NCBI RefSeq assembly: GCF_000429965.1
Contig: NZ_AUCW01000028.1
Coordinates: forward strand, 1 to 56,194
Length of the DNA: 56,194 nt
Reading direction: 5' to 3'
From: Desulfogranum mediterraneum DSM 13871
Lineage (GTDB): Bacteria > Desulfobacterota > Desulfobulbia > Desulfobulbales > Desulfobulbaceae
Every line of letters starts with the position of its first letter. Positions within the stretch are counted from its first letter, which is position 1. Both the position numbers and the translations under genes were made by a program. Below are positions 1 through 8,620 of the stretch, piece by piece. Below the pieces are notes generated by a model. The model was not told the origin of the DNA and ran no database searches. It saw nothing but the letters and a program-made list of their open reading frames with translations.

Positions 1-244
1 GCAGACAACCTGGCCCAGGCTTGCCCAAGCTGCTGATTAACTGCATGGGCACCGGCACAAGTTGACCCGAGTCACATTTGGCTTTTCCCAACTTATGCTG
101 CCAATAGGTGAGTGCATGGTAGGGGAGAGACTGGCGCCTGCAGTACTCAGCTCTGCTCAGGCCACTTCTCTGAAGAGCTTCAAGGTGCTTTTCCCAGTAA
201 CGCTTGCCCCGTGACTCCCTGGATATTGTTTGCTTACTCGTCAT
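1..244 (-). CDS. tnpA: IS66-family transposase accessory protein (TnpA-like), 3' part outside window
   Basis: The minus strand is open from an ATG at 242-244 to the window edge, 81 codons. The visible peptide starts MTSKQTISRESRGKRYW and contains SGLSRAEYCRRQ followed by a TYWQHKL segment. This W-x-H...SGLS-x-EYC-x-R...W pattern is the helix-turn-helix signature of the small first ORF of IS66-type elements. A GGAGG ribosome-binding site sits just upstream of the ATG. The product is expected to help transposition as a small DNA-binding protein. The tnpB and tnpC partners would lie beyond the left edge and cannot be checked. Family call is from motif memory, not a search. Confidence 0.75.
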   Translation of the reverse strand, partial: MTSKQTISRESRGKRYWEKHLEALQRSGLSRAEYCRRQSLPYHALTYWQHKLGKAKCDSGQLVPVPMQLISSLGKPGPGCL

Positions 245-327
245 GGTCGCCTCCGCAAGATGAATTGGATGCGCGATTATGACATGCTGGTCTCGTTAAG
301 AAAAGATTGGGTTTAAGAGGCGCTTAC
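1..327 (-). mobile_element. IS66-family insertion sequence, left end only
   Basis: Read on the minus strand, the sequence from 327 begins GTAAGCGCCTCTTAAACC. The GTAAGCG start is the usual terminal inverted repeat of IS66-type elements, and it lies 83 bp upstream of the accessory-gene ATG, a normal spacing. The element therefore runs from 327 leftwards out of the window. IS66 elements usually duplicate 8 bp of target, which would be AAAACGTT at 328-335. The other copy is outside the window, so the duplication cannot be tested here. Confidence 0.7.
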
Positions 328-491
328 AAAACGTTATTCAGACAGCTCGTAACAGGACCAGCACAAAAGCAGAGTACAAGCGTTGCTGGGCCGGAGTGAG
401 CCAGTCCGGATCCGACCTTGACACCCAGGTCCCTTGTTGGAGCTCTGGCCTGCCGCCCCAAGGCCGATCGTGGCACCTGGACGGCATAAAA

Positions 492-524
492 AAAGAGAGC
501 CTGCCCTTTGGGCAGACTCTCTTT
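492..524 (-). terminator. Rho-independent terminator of the nuo-CBS transcript
   Basis: A hairpin with a GCCC/GGGC core and an outer AGAGAG/CTCTCT stem (one mismatch, 3-nt loop) ends, on the minus strand, in a run of seven T. It is 72 bp downstream of the stop of the CBS-domain gene and is the first terminator seen after the long nuo operon. The surrounding 328-595 holds nothing else I can support. Confidence 0.85.
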
Positions 525-595
525 CCTCAAACGCTGATCCCACTGCAGCCGCCAAGGCTGCAGTCTGAATCCTTAGATAGGTAGGTTTTCCCCTA

Positions 596-1042
596 TCAGG
601 CGGGGTATTTTCCGGAGATATAATCCTTGAGGTAGTGATTTTCCACCTCACTCTCCTTGATCAGGGCCTTGACCACGTCACCGATGGAGATGAGTCCCTT
701 GAGGTGATCCTTGTCCATGATCGGGATGTGGCGGATCCGATTCTCGGTCATGATGGCCTGGATGTAATCGACACTATCCTCTTCAGAGGCAGCAAGGATA
801 TCCTTGGTCATCACCCGGCTCACCTTCTGCAGGGCACAATTCTCATCGGTACACCCTTCCTGGATGGCCTTAAGGATATCGTTGGGCGCGATGATGCCCT
901 GGATCTGATCCTTTTCGTCAACCACCAGCAGGGAGCCGATCTTCTCAGCGAAAAACTTGTCGCTGGCTGCCATCAGGGTTGCATCCTGGCTGATGGTATG
1001 GACCTTTGAGCCCTTTACTTTGAGTATATCTTTGACTTTCAT
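596..1042 (-). CDS. Tandem CBS-domain protein downstream of nuoN
   Basis: A 148-residue protein made almost entirely of two CBS domains (about residues 1-65 and 75-140), with typical repeats VKDILKVKGSKVHTIS and VSRVMTKDILAASEEDS and D-x-L-K-G-L-I-S-I-G-D near the end. Paired CBS domains form a Bateman module that usually binds adenine nucleotides or related ligands. There is no attached enzyme or membrane domain, so it is a free-standing sensor. The start has a strong AGAGGAG ribosome-binding site. It follows nuoN by 42 bp, and the first terminator lies after it, so it is probably co-transcribed with complex I. A role in sensing energy charge is inference only. Confidence 0.85.
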   Translation of the reverse strand: MKVKDILKVKGSKVHTISQDATLMAASDKFFAEKIGSLLVVDEKDQIQGIIAPNDILKAIQEGCTDENCALQKVSRVMTKDILAASEEDSVDYIQAIMTENRIRHIPIMDKDHLKGLISIGDVVKALIKESEVENHYLKDYISGKYPA

Positions 1043-1084
1043 CTGTTTTTCTCCTCTAGAAAAATACTGTTCCGTGATGGTCCC

Positions 1085-2503
1085 TTAAACGGCAATCGGA
1101 TATAAGCTAATTGCAAAGACACAGACCACAAGGATAAATGTGCAGGCAGGCGCAAATTTAAAGTCAGCCGTGTCCTCAAAACCTTCCACCGCCTCATGAA
1201 AATACATGTTGATGATCAGGCGGAGATAGTACCACATGGAGAGGATACTGCTGATGATCCCAAAGACCGCCAGGGCGACCTGTCCGGCACTGATGGCGCT
1301 GGTGATGATATACAGCTTGCCCATGAATCCTGCTGTCGGCGGGATACCGGCCATGGACAGCAGAAAGATGGCGATGGCTGCTGCCGAGTAGGGGCGTACC
1401 CGGGCCAGCCCCTTGAAGTCATCAAAGGTCTGGCGTTTTTCGTTGGCCCCTCCCAGGTAGGAGAGGGCTGCAAAGATCCCCAGGGTTCCTACGGAATAGG
1501 CACCGAGATAGTAGAGGATCACGCTTCCTGAGAAGTGCTCGCTGCTCACGGCAACCAGGGCAATCAGGAGGTAGCCGGTATGGACAATACCCGAGGCTGC
1601 CAGCATCCGCTTGAGGCTGGTCTGGCCGATGGCGATCAGGTTCCCAACAAACATGGTCAGGATAGAGAGATAAAACAGGTAGTTGACCCAGCCGGCGCGC
1701 ATGGTCTCATCGACCACCAGGAAGTTGGCAAACACGGCAAAGACTGCGGTCTTCAGACCGGTGGCCATGTAGCCGGTTACCGGGGCTGCAGCACCGTCAT
1801 AGACATCGATAACCCAGGCATGGAAGGGAAAGGCGGCAACCTTGAACAGGAAGGCCACCAGGATGAAGAAGGCACCGCAGACCAGGGCAGGATTGGTGAA
1901 GAAGCCGTTGGCGGCAACAGCCTGACCGATCAGGGCAAACTTGGTGGAACCGACCCCGCCATAGACCAGGGCGGTTCCCATGGTCAGGAAGGCTCCGGCA
2001 AAGGCACCGAGCATCAGATACTTCATGACCGCCTCGGCGGCCCGTTTGTTCTGACGATCGTAACCCACCAGGATATAGATGGCCAGGGACATGATCTCCA
2101 GGGAGATAAAGACGGAGATCAGCTCCTGGGACATGGTCAGGAGCAACATCCCGCAGGCCGAGAAGGCCACCAGGCTGTAAAACTCGGTGGTGCAGAAGTT
2201 ATTCTGTTTAAAGTAGCTGTGGGCGCTCATGGAGGTAAAGAAACCACAGGCAAGGATAATCAGGCCAGCTACCTTGGTAAAGTTGCTGATCACCAGCATC
2301 CCATTGAAGACCGTGTCATAGGGAACGACTGCGGTCCCGATGGTGTTGGAGAGCTGCACCAGAAAGGCCAGACCAAAGACGCCCATGCTGGCCATGGAGG
2401 CCTGTTCAATGGTGACCTTATCATATGCTGCGATCAGCATTAACGCGATGGCGCCGACTCCTGTAATGATGAGCGGCATTAGTAACATAAAATCGTTTGT
2501 CAT
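1085..2503 (-). CDS. nuoN: NADH-quinone oxidoreductase subunit N
   Basis: A 472-residue polytopic membrane protein, one of the three antiporter-like proton-pumping subunits of complex I. It contains the conserved region around KVAAFPFHAWVIDVYDGAAAP (about residues 220-242), holding the lysine and buried charges expected in the channel, and about 14 hydrophobic helices. Length is normal for NuoN. It is the last nuo gene, 14 bp after nuoM, with the CBS gene next. It acts in the cytoplasmic membrane, moving protons as electrons pass from NADH to quinone. Confidence 0.95.
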   Translation of the reverse strand: MTNDFMLLMPLIITGVGAIALMLIAAYDKVTIEQASMASMGVFGLAFLVQLSNTIGTAVVPYDTVFNGMLVISNFTKVAGLIILACGFFTSMSAHSYFKQNNFCTTEFYSLVAFSACGMLLLTMSQELISVFISLEIMSLAIYILVGYDRQNKRAAEAVMKYLMLGAFAGAFLTMGTALVYGGVGSTKFALIGQAVAANGFFTNPALVCGAFFILVAFLFKVAAFPFHAWVIDVYDGAAAPVTGYMATGLKTAVFAVFANFLVVDETMRAGWVNYLFYLSILTMFVGNLIAIGQTSLKRMLAASGIVHTGYLLIALVAVSSEHFSGSVILYYLGAYSVGTLGIFAALSYLGGANEKRQTFDDFKGLARVRPYSAAAIAIFLLSMAGIPPTAGFMGKLYIITSAISAGQVALAVFGIISSILSMWYYLRLIINMYFHEAVEGFEDTADFKFAPACTFILVVCVFAISLYPIAV

Positions 2504-2517
2504 GATAAACCCTGGCC

Positions 2518-4047
2518 TTATTTCTGCGTTTCAACGGTGGACCCTTGGACAAGGGCGTGAGTATTGTCAGCAAGTGCGATGGTCTTGCCTGCATCAGCAG
2601 CCGCCAGATGCAGCTGGGCAGCAGGCTCGATTTTTTCCAGAAATGGTTGGGGATAGAGTCCCATGAAGATGATCAGCAGGATCACCGGCAGGAAGGTGAG
2701 CCCTTCGGTCAGGGTGAGATCCTTAAAACCTTCAGAGGCGGGCTTGGTCTTCTCGAAAAATACCCGTTGGAACATCCACAGCATGTAGCAGACGCCGATG
2801 ATCAGGGTGGTGCCGGCAAGCACGCCAATGAGGACGTTGAACTTGATGGCCCCGAGGATGATCAGGAATTCACCGATAAAGCCAGAGGTACCGGGCAGGC
2901 CGACAGAGGCCAGCATGGCAATGGCAAAGAAGAGGGCAAAGACCGGAGCCGTGTAGGCGATCCCGCCCAGGTCGGCGATCTTCCTGGTCTTGACCCGATC
3001 TTCGAGGATACCTGCAAAGAGGAAGAGCACCCCGGTGGAAGTGGCGTGGGCCACAATCTGAAAGACGCTGCCGGTCAGGGCCTGGAGGTTCATACAGAAC
3101 ACGCCCAGGGCAATGACGCCCATATGAGAGGCCGAGGAGAAGGCGAACATCCGTTTGAAATCCTTCTGGGCAATGGCGGTGATCCCGCAGTACATCATGC
3201 CGATCACTCCTGAATAGGCCAGGAGCAGGGCATAGCGGGCAAACTCTCCATCAAAGATGGGTACCACCAGCCGGATCACGGCATAGACCCCGATCTTTGC
3301 CATGATGGCAGAGAGGACAAAGGTGGTTGCCGTGGGTGCCTCGGTATAGGCATCGGGCAGCCAGGTGTGAAAGGGAAAGAGCGGAATCTTGATGGCAAAG
3401 GCGATCATGAATCCGAAGAAGGCCAGCACGGCAACCGGACCTGCCATCTGCAGTTGGGTCATCTGGACGATGTTGAAGCTCCACTCGCCAAACTGGGCAT
3501 GATAGGAGACACCGGTGTAGATGATACCCAGCAGCATCAGTAGGGAGCCGGCAATGGTATAGATGGTGATCTTGATGGTTGCAGGAATCCGGGATTCACC
3601 CCCCCAGAGGCCGAGCATGAAGAAGACCGGCAGCAGCATTACCTCCCAGAAGACGTAGAAGAGGATCATGTCGGCTGCACAGACGGCACCGGCCATGGCC
3701 CCCTGCACGATCAGCAGGTTGGCATAGTAGCCCTTGGATTTGGTGGTGAAGAGCAGGTAGACCATGGGCAGGAGCACGGCCCCTGCCAGGAGGATAAAGA
3801 GGCTGATGCCGTCGATACCCAGGGAGTAATTGATCCCCAGTGAGGGGATCATGGGAATATTTTCGACAAATTGCAGCGGTCCCTGGTTCTTGAACTTGAA
3901 AAAGATATCAATTCCAAGCACCAGACCGGCGAAGGAGATGACTCCCCCGGTAAGTCGTGCAATACCTTTTCCCGCCGGCGTGAGCAGTAATACAAGCCCT
4001 GCGACGATGGGCAGGAAAATCATGACTGATAGGACATGTTCAAACAT
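2518..4047 (-). CDS. nuoM: NADH-quinone oxidoreductase subunit M
   Basis: A 509-residue membrane subunit of complex I from the antiporter-like family. Recognisable motifs are FYVFWEVMLLPVFFMLGLWG (about 129-148), with the conserved pumping glutamate, and KIPLFPFHTWLPDAYTEAPT (about 220-239). Fourteen or so transmembrane segments fill the protein; a short polar tail ends it. The gene is 13 bp downstream of nuoL and 14 bp upstream of nuoN, consistent with tight operon organisation. Confidence 0.96.
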   Translation of the reverse strand: MFEHVLSVMIFLPIVAGLVLLLTPAGKGIARLTGGVISFAGLVLGIDIFFKFKNQGPLQFVENIPMIPSLGINYSLGIDGISLFILLAGAVLLPMVYLLFTTKSKGYYANLLIVQGAMAGAVCAADMILFYVFWEVMLLPVFFMLGLWGGESRIPATIKITIYTIAGSLLMLLGIIYTGVSYHAQFGEWSFNIVQMTQLQMAGPVAVLAFFGFMIAFAIKIPLFPFHTWLPDAYTEAPTATTFVLSAIMAKIGVYAVIRLVVPIFDGEFARYALLLAYSGVIGMMYCGITAIAQKDFKRMFAFSSASHMGVIALGVFCMNLQALTGSVFQIVAHATSTGVLFLFAGILEDRVKTRKIADLGGIAYTAPVFALFFAIAMLASVGLPGTSGFIGEFLIILGAIKFNVLIGVLAGTTLIIGVCYMLWMFQRVFFEKTKPASEGFKDLTLTEGLTFLPVILLIIFMGLYPQPFLEKIEPAAQLHLAAADAGKTIALADNTHALVQGSTVETQK

Positions 4048-4060
4048 TGTTACACCTTAC

Positions 4061-5974
4061 CTAGTTCAACGATTGGGACAGTAACAGGCTCATTACACTC
4101 AGCCCAATGATCATGTAGAGGGCGTAGACCCGTACATAACCGACCTGAAAGACCTTAAATGCTGCACCAGCGATCATGTACACCTTGGCGGCCAGGGTAA
4201 CAGGTCCGTCGGTCACAGAGGGCTCGATGGTTTTGCGGATGGCATCACCAATACGCTTGTAGGGTTGAACAAAGACCGCGTCATAGAGTTCGTCCACATA
4301 AAACTTATGATAGGCAAACTTGGCAAAACCCTGGAACTGAGGCTCTTCAGCACCTGCGCCGAACCGTTTATAGGCAGCCCGGATCCCGATGACAAAGGCC
4401 AGGACACTGGCGCCGATGGCGATGATCTCGACAAAGAGCGAGGCATGGGGATGATGCTCGGTCAGGCTGGGTGCCAGCCAGTGGGAGACCTGCTGGTGAC
4501 CGCCGAAGATGGCCGGCAGGTTGAGGAAGCCGGCACAGAGGGCGCCGACGGCCAGGATGATCAGTGGCACGGTCATCACGGCCGGGGCCTCATGGGCATG
4601 GTCGTAGGCCTCCTGATCGCGGGGTTCCCCGTGGAAGACCACAAAGATCATCCGGAAGGTGTAGTAGGCGGTCATCCCGGCGACCAGCACGCCGACGATC
4701 CAGATCCCGTAGTGGCCTGTGGCCAGGGCGGAGAAGAGGATCTCGTCCTTGGAAAAGAACCCGGCAAAGGGAGGACAGCCGGCCAGGGCCAGGGCCCCGA
4801 TCAGCATGGTGATGTAGGTCTTGGGCATCTTCTTCTTCAACCCACCCATCTTCCAGATGTTCTGCTCGTGGTGCATGGCATAGATCACCGCACCGGCACC
4901 GAGAAAGAGCAGGGCCTTGAAGAAGGCATGGGTAAAGACGTGGAAGATACCTGCAGAGTAGGCGGCAACGCCGACCCCGGCAAACATGTAGCCCAGCTGG
5001 CTGACGGTGGAGTAGGCCAGGACCTTCTTGATATCATCCTGAAACATCCCGAAGATGGCGGCCAGCAGGGCGGTAAGGATACCCACCCAGGCCACGATCT
5101 CACCGGCGAGCGGTACATGGGCGTAGATGAAGCTGAAGCGGGCGACCATGTAGACACCGGCGGTAACCATGGTGGCGGCATGGATCAGGGCCGAAACCGG
5201 GGTAGGACCTGCCATGGCGTCGGGCAGCCAGACATAGAGCGGAATCTGGGCAGATTTACCGGTGGCACCGACAAAGAGGAGCAGACAGACGGTCAGGGCG
5301 ACTCCGGGAGCCAGCACATGGGCGTTGGCCTTCAGGGACATGAAGTCAAAGCCCTGGGCGCCGATGGCCCAGAAGAGAAAACCCATGCCCAGGACAAAAC
5401 CCAGGTCACCGATCCGGTTGACGATGAAGGCCTTGTTACCGGCCAGGACGTTGTCGGTATCTTCGCAGTAGAAGCTGATCAGCAGGTAGGAGCAGAGGCC
5501 CACACCCTCCCAGCCAACGAACATGACCACCGGACTGTCACCCAGAACCAGGACCAGCATACTGCCCAGGAAGAGGTTGAGGTAGGCAAAGAACTTCCCA
5601 AAGTTCTTGTCACCGGACATGTAGCCGATGGAGTAGATGTGAATCAGGGAGCCGATCAAGGTGACGAAGAGCAGCATCAACGAGCTCAGCGGATCGGCCA
5701 GAAAGCCCATGCTGATGTTCAGATCGCCGACCTGAAACCAGGTAAAGGCCTCCTGGGTGAGGTAGCGCGCCTCTTCGGGCATGCCCTTCAGGGTAAAGAA
5801 GACCCGAAGAGCCAGCACAAAGGAGAGCAGTGGTCCGATACAGGCGAAAACACCGTAGATCTTCTCATGTATTGGCTTTCTTGTACATGTCCCCACATGG
5901 AGCAGGCCGAGGACGGCGGCTCCGATGAGAGGAAGGATCGGGATATAACCGAGAAATGTTACATTATGTTCCAT
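4061..5974 (-). CDS. nuoL: NADH-quinone oxidoreductase subunit L
   Basis: A 637-residue subunit, the most distal antiporter-like pump of complex I. It has the GWEGVGLCSYLLI motif (about 153-165), the IPLYVWLPDAMAGPTPVSAL channel motif, and a long C-terminal extension matching the lateral helix plus the last anchoring helix typical of NuoL. Length is in the normal range. It starts 4 bp after nuoK ends and is followed after 13 bp by nuoM. Confidence 0.96.
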   Translation of the reverse strand: MEHNVTFLGYIPILPLIGAAVLGLLHVGTCTRKPIHEKIYGVFACIGPLLSFVLALRVFFTLKGMPEEARYLTQEAFTWFQVGDLNISMGFLADPLSSLMLLFVTLIGSLIHIYSIGYMSGDKNFGKFFAYLNLFLGSMLVLVLGDSPVVMFVGWEGVGLCSYLLISFYCEDTDNVLAGNKAFIVNRIGDLGFVLGMGFLFWAIGAQGFDFMSLKANAHVLAPGVALTVCLLLFVGATGKSAQIPLYVWLPDAMAGPTPVSALIHAATMVTAGVYMVARFSFIYAHVPLAGEIVAWVGILTALLAAIFGMFQDDIKKVLAYSTVSQLGYMFAGVGVAAYSAGIFHVFTHAFFKALLFLGAGAVIYAMHHEQNIWKMGGLKKKMPKTYITMLIGALALAGCPPFAGFFSKDEILFSALATGHYGIWIVGVLVAGMTAYYTFRMIFVVFHGEPRDQEAYDHAHEAPAVMTVPLIILAVGALCAGFLNLPAIFGGHQQVSHWLAPSLTEHHPHASLFVEIIAIGASVLAFVIGIRAAYKRFGAGAEEPQFQGFAKFAYHKFYVDELYDAVFVQPYKRIGDAIRKTIEPSVTDGPVTLAAKVYMIAGAAFKVFQVGYVRVYALYMIIGLSVMSLLLSQSLN

Positions 5975-5978
5975 GAAA

Positions 5979-6275
5979 TCATCCTTTTAACAGGCTGAAT
6001 ACATTGGTATCCAACTTACCCTTGTGCTTATGCAGCAGTATCACGACAGCCAGTGCAAGCGCAGCCTCAGCTGCAGCTACAGCCATTACCATCAAGGCAA
6101 GGACATGGCCGTCCATACTCTCATGCAGTCGAGCCAGCGCCACAAACGACAGGTTGGCGGCATTGAGCATCAGCTCGATTGACATGAAAACCGTAAAGAC
6201 ATTTCGCCGGGAAATGACCCCAACTATCCCGAGACAGAAGAGGATCACGCTGACGGTTAGATAACTCTGGATCAT
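5979..6275 (-). CDS. nuoK: NADH-quinone oxidoreductase subunit K
   Basis: A 98-residue three-helix membrane protein of complex [19 protein letters not shown] carries the conserved membrane glutamate of the second helix, and [17 protein letters not shown] the second conserved glutamate; both belong to the proton pathway between the quinone site and the pumps. It overlaps nuoJ by 4 bp, giving translational coupling. Confidence 0.95.
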   Translation of the reverse strand: MIQSYLTVSVILFCLGIVGVISRRNVFTVFMSIELMLNAANLSFVALARLHESMDGHVLALMVMAVAAAEAALALAVVILLHKHKGKLDTNVFSLLKG

Positions 6276-6781
6276 TTATTGGTCCCCCTTTTACCTGCAA
6301 GTACAACGGCACCAACCAGGGATACTAAAAGCAGGATAGAGACGATCTCAAAGGGAAGCAGCCACTCGGTGAAGAGCTTAACTCCGACCTCTTTGACCCC
6401 TCCGAATCCGGCTCCGGCAATGGTTGCCTCGCTTCCTGGAAGGCTGTTCACGGCTTTGGTCAGCAACATTCCGACCGGGGCGACCACGATGACCCCTCCG
6501 ATCAGATACTTGAACCGTCCCTCTTCAGCAGGGAGATCCTCTTCCTGGATGTTCAGGAACATGATGATGAAGATAATCAAGGACATAATGGCGCCTGCAT
6601 AGACAATGAGTTGAATGGCAAAGATTAACTTGGCATTCAACAGGGCATAGAGCCCTGCCAGGGCAATGAGGGTAACCACAAAACTCATTGCGCCGTTCAT
6701 TGGATGCTTAAATAACACCAGTCCTGCTGCTCCAACTACAGCAAATACTGTAAATAAGATAAATAGCCCATCGGCAAACAT
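6272..6781 (-). CDS. nuoJ: NADH-quinone oxidoreductase subunit J
   Basis: A membrane subunit of about 169 residues with five predicted helices. The start chosen is the ATG at 6779-6781 ([10 protein letters not shown]), because it follows the nuoI stop by 4 bp and has an AAAGGGGG ribosome-binding site; an upstream in-frame start would add 19 polar residues lying inside nuo[20 protein letters not shown] (third helix) holds the pi-bulge region typical of NuoJ. It is coupled to nuoK by a 4-bp overlap. Confidence 0.93.
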   Translation of the reverse strand: MFADGLFILFTVFAVVGAAGLVLFKHPMNGAMSFVVTLIALAGLYALLNAKLIFAIQLIVYAGAIMSLIIFIIMFLNIQEEDLPAEEGRFKYLIGGVIVVAPVGMLLTKAVNSLPGSEATIAGAGFGGVKEVGVKLFTEWLLPFEIVSILLLVSLVGAVVLAGKRGTNK

Positions 6782-6785
6782 GATA

Positions 6786-7310
6786 TCAAGCGCCCCCTTT
6801 TTTATACTCTTCTTCGCTAAATGCACCCTTCGTGGCAAGCAGATCGTCCATGGTCATTAACATGGATTCCCGCTTGTATCCGGTCACCGAAAAAATACCT
6901 GTATCCATTCGAATTGCGTCTTTTGGGCAGGCTTCCACACAATAGCCGCAATAAATACATTCCAAGAGGTCAATATCAAACTTGACCGGGACCTTCTCGG
7001 TCCGTCCGTCGGTCCGCTCACCTGCTTCGATCTGGATGCACTTGGCAGGACAGTTGGTCTGACACATGAAACAGGCCACACACTTCATGGAACCGTCTTC
7101 ATGGGTGGTCAGCCGGTGACGCCCGCGCCAGCGCGGGGTGATCTCAGGCTTGACCTCTGGATAATGCCGAACGTAAAGCTTGGAATTATCAAGGAAGTTT
7201 CTCAGGAAGTGGCGAAAGGTTACTGCCATTCCCTTGAAGACTTCGATGAGATAAAGCCGTTCCTGCAAGGACTTGCCTTGCCGCACTATGGTTTTAACTT
7301 TAATGCTCAT
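6786..7310 (-). CDS. nuoI: NADH-quinone oxidoreductase subunit I (2x[4Fe-4S])
   Basis: A 174-residue ferredoxin-like subunit. Two Cys-x2-Cys-x2-Cys-x3-Cys motifs are present, at C77/C80/C83/C87 (CVACFMCQTNCP) and C118/C121/C124/C128 (CIYCGYCVEACP). These bind clusters N6a and N6b, which pass electrons towards N2 in NuoB. The N-terminal amphipathic stretch anchors it at the membrane arm. It sits 12 bp downstream of nuoH. Confidence 0.96.
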   Translation of the reverse strand: MSIKVKTIVRQGKSLQERLYLIEVFKGMAVTFRHFLRNFLDNSKLYVRHYPEVKPEITPRWRGRHRLTTHEDGSMKCVACFMCQTNCPAKCIQIEAGERTDGRTEKVPVKFDIDLLECIYCGYCVEACPKDAIRMDTGIFSVTGYKRESMLMTMDDLLATKGAFSEEEYKKGGA

Positions 7311-7322
7311 GGCTGTTCCCTC

Positions 7323-8609
7323 TTAGCTTAATGCTACAACAATAGCGCTGGTTACAAAGATGTTCAGAAGAGAGAGCGGCAACAGGATATTCCAGCCTAA
7401 CTTCTGTAACTGATCATACCGAAAACGGGGCAGCGTCCACCGTACCCAGACATAGACAAAACACATGAAGGTGGTCTTGGCCAGGAAGGTACAGACCTGC
7501 AGCAGCGCCACCAGGATGTGATCAGCAGCTCCGCCGGAGGCAAAGACCAGGTAGAGGAAAAAGATGGCCTCCACCAGGATAACCAGACCCCAGACGATCT
7601 TGATGTAGACGTTGGCCTCGCGTACCCGGGGGTCGTTCTCCCGATCGTAGTGGCTGACGTTGTTCTTGCGGATCCAGGCAGCAACGAACTTGCCGATCAC
7701 CGGCACGGCGGCCATCACCAGCAGGGCCACCGGTACGGCGAACTTCAGCAGGGTCGCGGTGTTGAACCAGGGGATCTGGTACCCACCGAAGTAGAGGGTG
7801 ACGATGATGGCACTGGAGGTGAACATGGCCACATACTCGCCCATGAAGAAGATGGTGAACTTCATCCCTGAGTATTCCACATGGTAACCGGCAACGATCT
7901 CACTCTCACCCTCGGCCAGGTCAAAGGGCGTCCGGTTGGCCTCGGCAAAGGCGGCGATAATGAAGATGATCACGCCCAGGGGCTGGAGGAGGACCCCCCA
8001 CATGGGAATGAAGCCAAAGAGCAGCTGTCCCTGGAACTGGGCCATCTCAGAGAGGTTGACCGTTCCGTAGACCACCAGCAGGCTGATGATCGCCAGTCCC
8101 ATGGGGATCTCGTAGCTGATCACCTGGGCGGCGGAGCGCAGTCCGCCGAGCACGCCATACTTGTTATGAGAAGACCAGCCGGCCAGGATAATGCCGTAGA
8201 CGGCAAATCCGGCGATGGCCAGGAACCAGAGAATCCCGATGTCCATGGGGATGGCCTGCATCACATACTCTCTGTCGCCCAGCACCAGGGTATCGGCAAA
8301 GGGAACCACCGCAAAGGAAACCAGGGCGGTCACGCAGACGATCATCGGTGCCAACACAAAGTAGAACTTGTGCTTAATATGGCCAGGGATGATGTCTTCC
8401 TTGAAGAAGAGCTTTACCGCATCAGCCAGGTTCTGGATCAGGCCACCGGCCCGGAAGCCCATGATGTTGGCACGGTTGGGACCCGAGCGATCCTGAAAGA
8501 AAGCAGCTCCCCTTCGTTCCATCCAGACGCACACTGCGACGAAGCAGAGTGGAACAAATGCTCCAAAAGCGACTCGTACAATAATTAGTAAAATATCAAG
8601 CGACGTCAT
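7323..8609 (-). CDS. nuoH: NADH-quinone oxidoreductase subunit H, extended form
   Basis: A 428-residue membrane subunit that helps form the quinone chamber. Conserved landmarks are WMERRGAAFFQDRSGPNR (first loop), LADAVKLFFKED, the acidic loop around FAEANRTPFDLAEGESEIVAG, and the C-terminal RWTLPRFRYDQL. Usual NuoH proteins are about 325-345 residues. The extra length lies between roughly residues 285 and 375, where an insert of about 80-90 residues contains further hydrophobic segments around a polar loop (IRKNNVSHYDRENDPRVREA). Similar extended NuoH forms may exist in relatives; I cannot check. Confidence 0.94.
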   Translation of the reverse strand: MTSLDILLIIVRVAFGAFVPLCFVAVCVWMERRGAAFFQDRSGPNRANIMGFRAGGLIQNLADAVKLFFKEDIIPGHIKHKFYFVLAPMIVCVTALVSFAVVPFADTLVLGDREYVMQAIPMDIGILWFLAIAGFAVYGIILAGWSSHNKYGVLGGLRSAAQVISYEIPMGLAIISLLVVYGTVNLSEMAQFQGQLLFGFIPMWGVLLQPLGVIIFIIAAFAEANRTPFDLAEGESEIVAGYHVEYSGMKFTIFFMGEYVAMFTSSAIIVTLYFGGYQIPWFNTATLLKFAVPVALLVMAAVPVIGKFVAAWIRKNNVSHYDRENDPRVREANVYIKIVWGLVILVEAIFFLYLVFASGGAADHILVALLQVCTFLAKTTFMCFVYVWVRWTLPRFRYDQLQKLGWNILLPLSLLNIFVTSAIVVALS

Positions 8610-8620
8610 TACAGCCCTCG

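Noticed and set aside
328-591. Open frames of 60-100 codons on both strands between the IS66 end and the CBS gene
   Set aside because: No ribosome-binding site, no family-like sequence, and they overlap the terminator.
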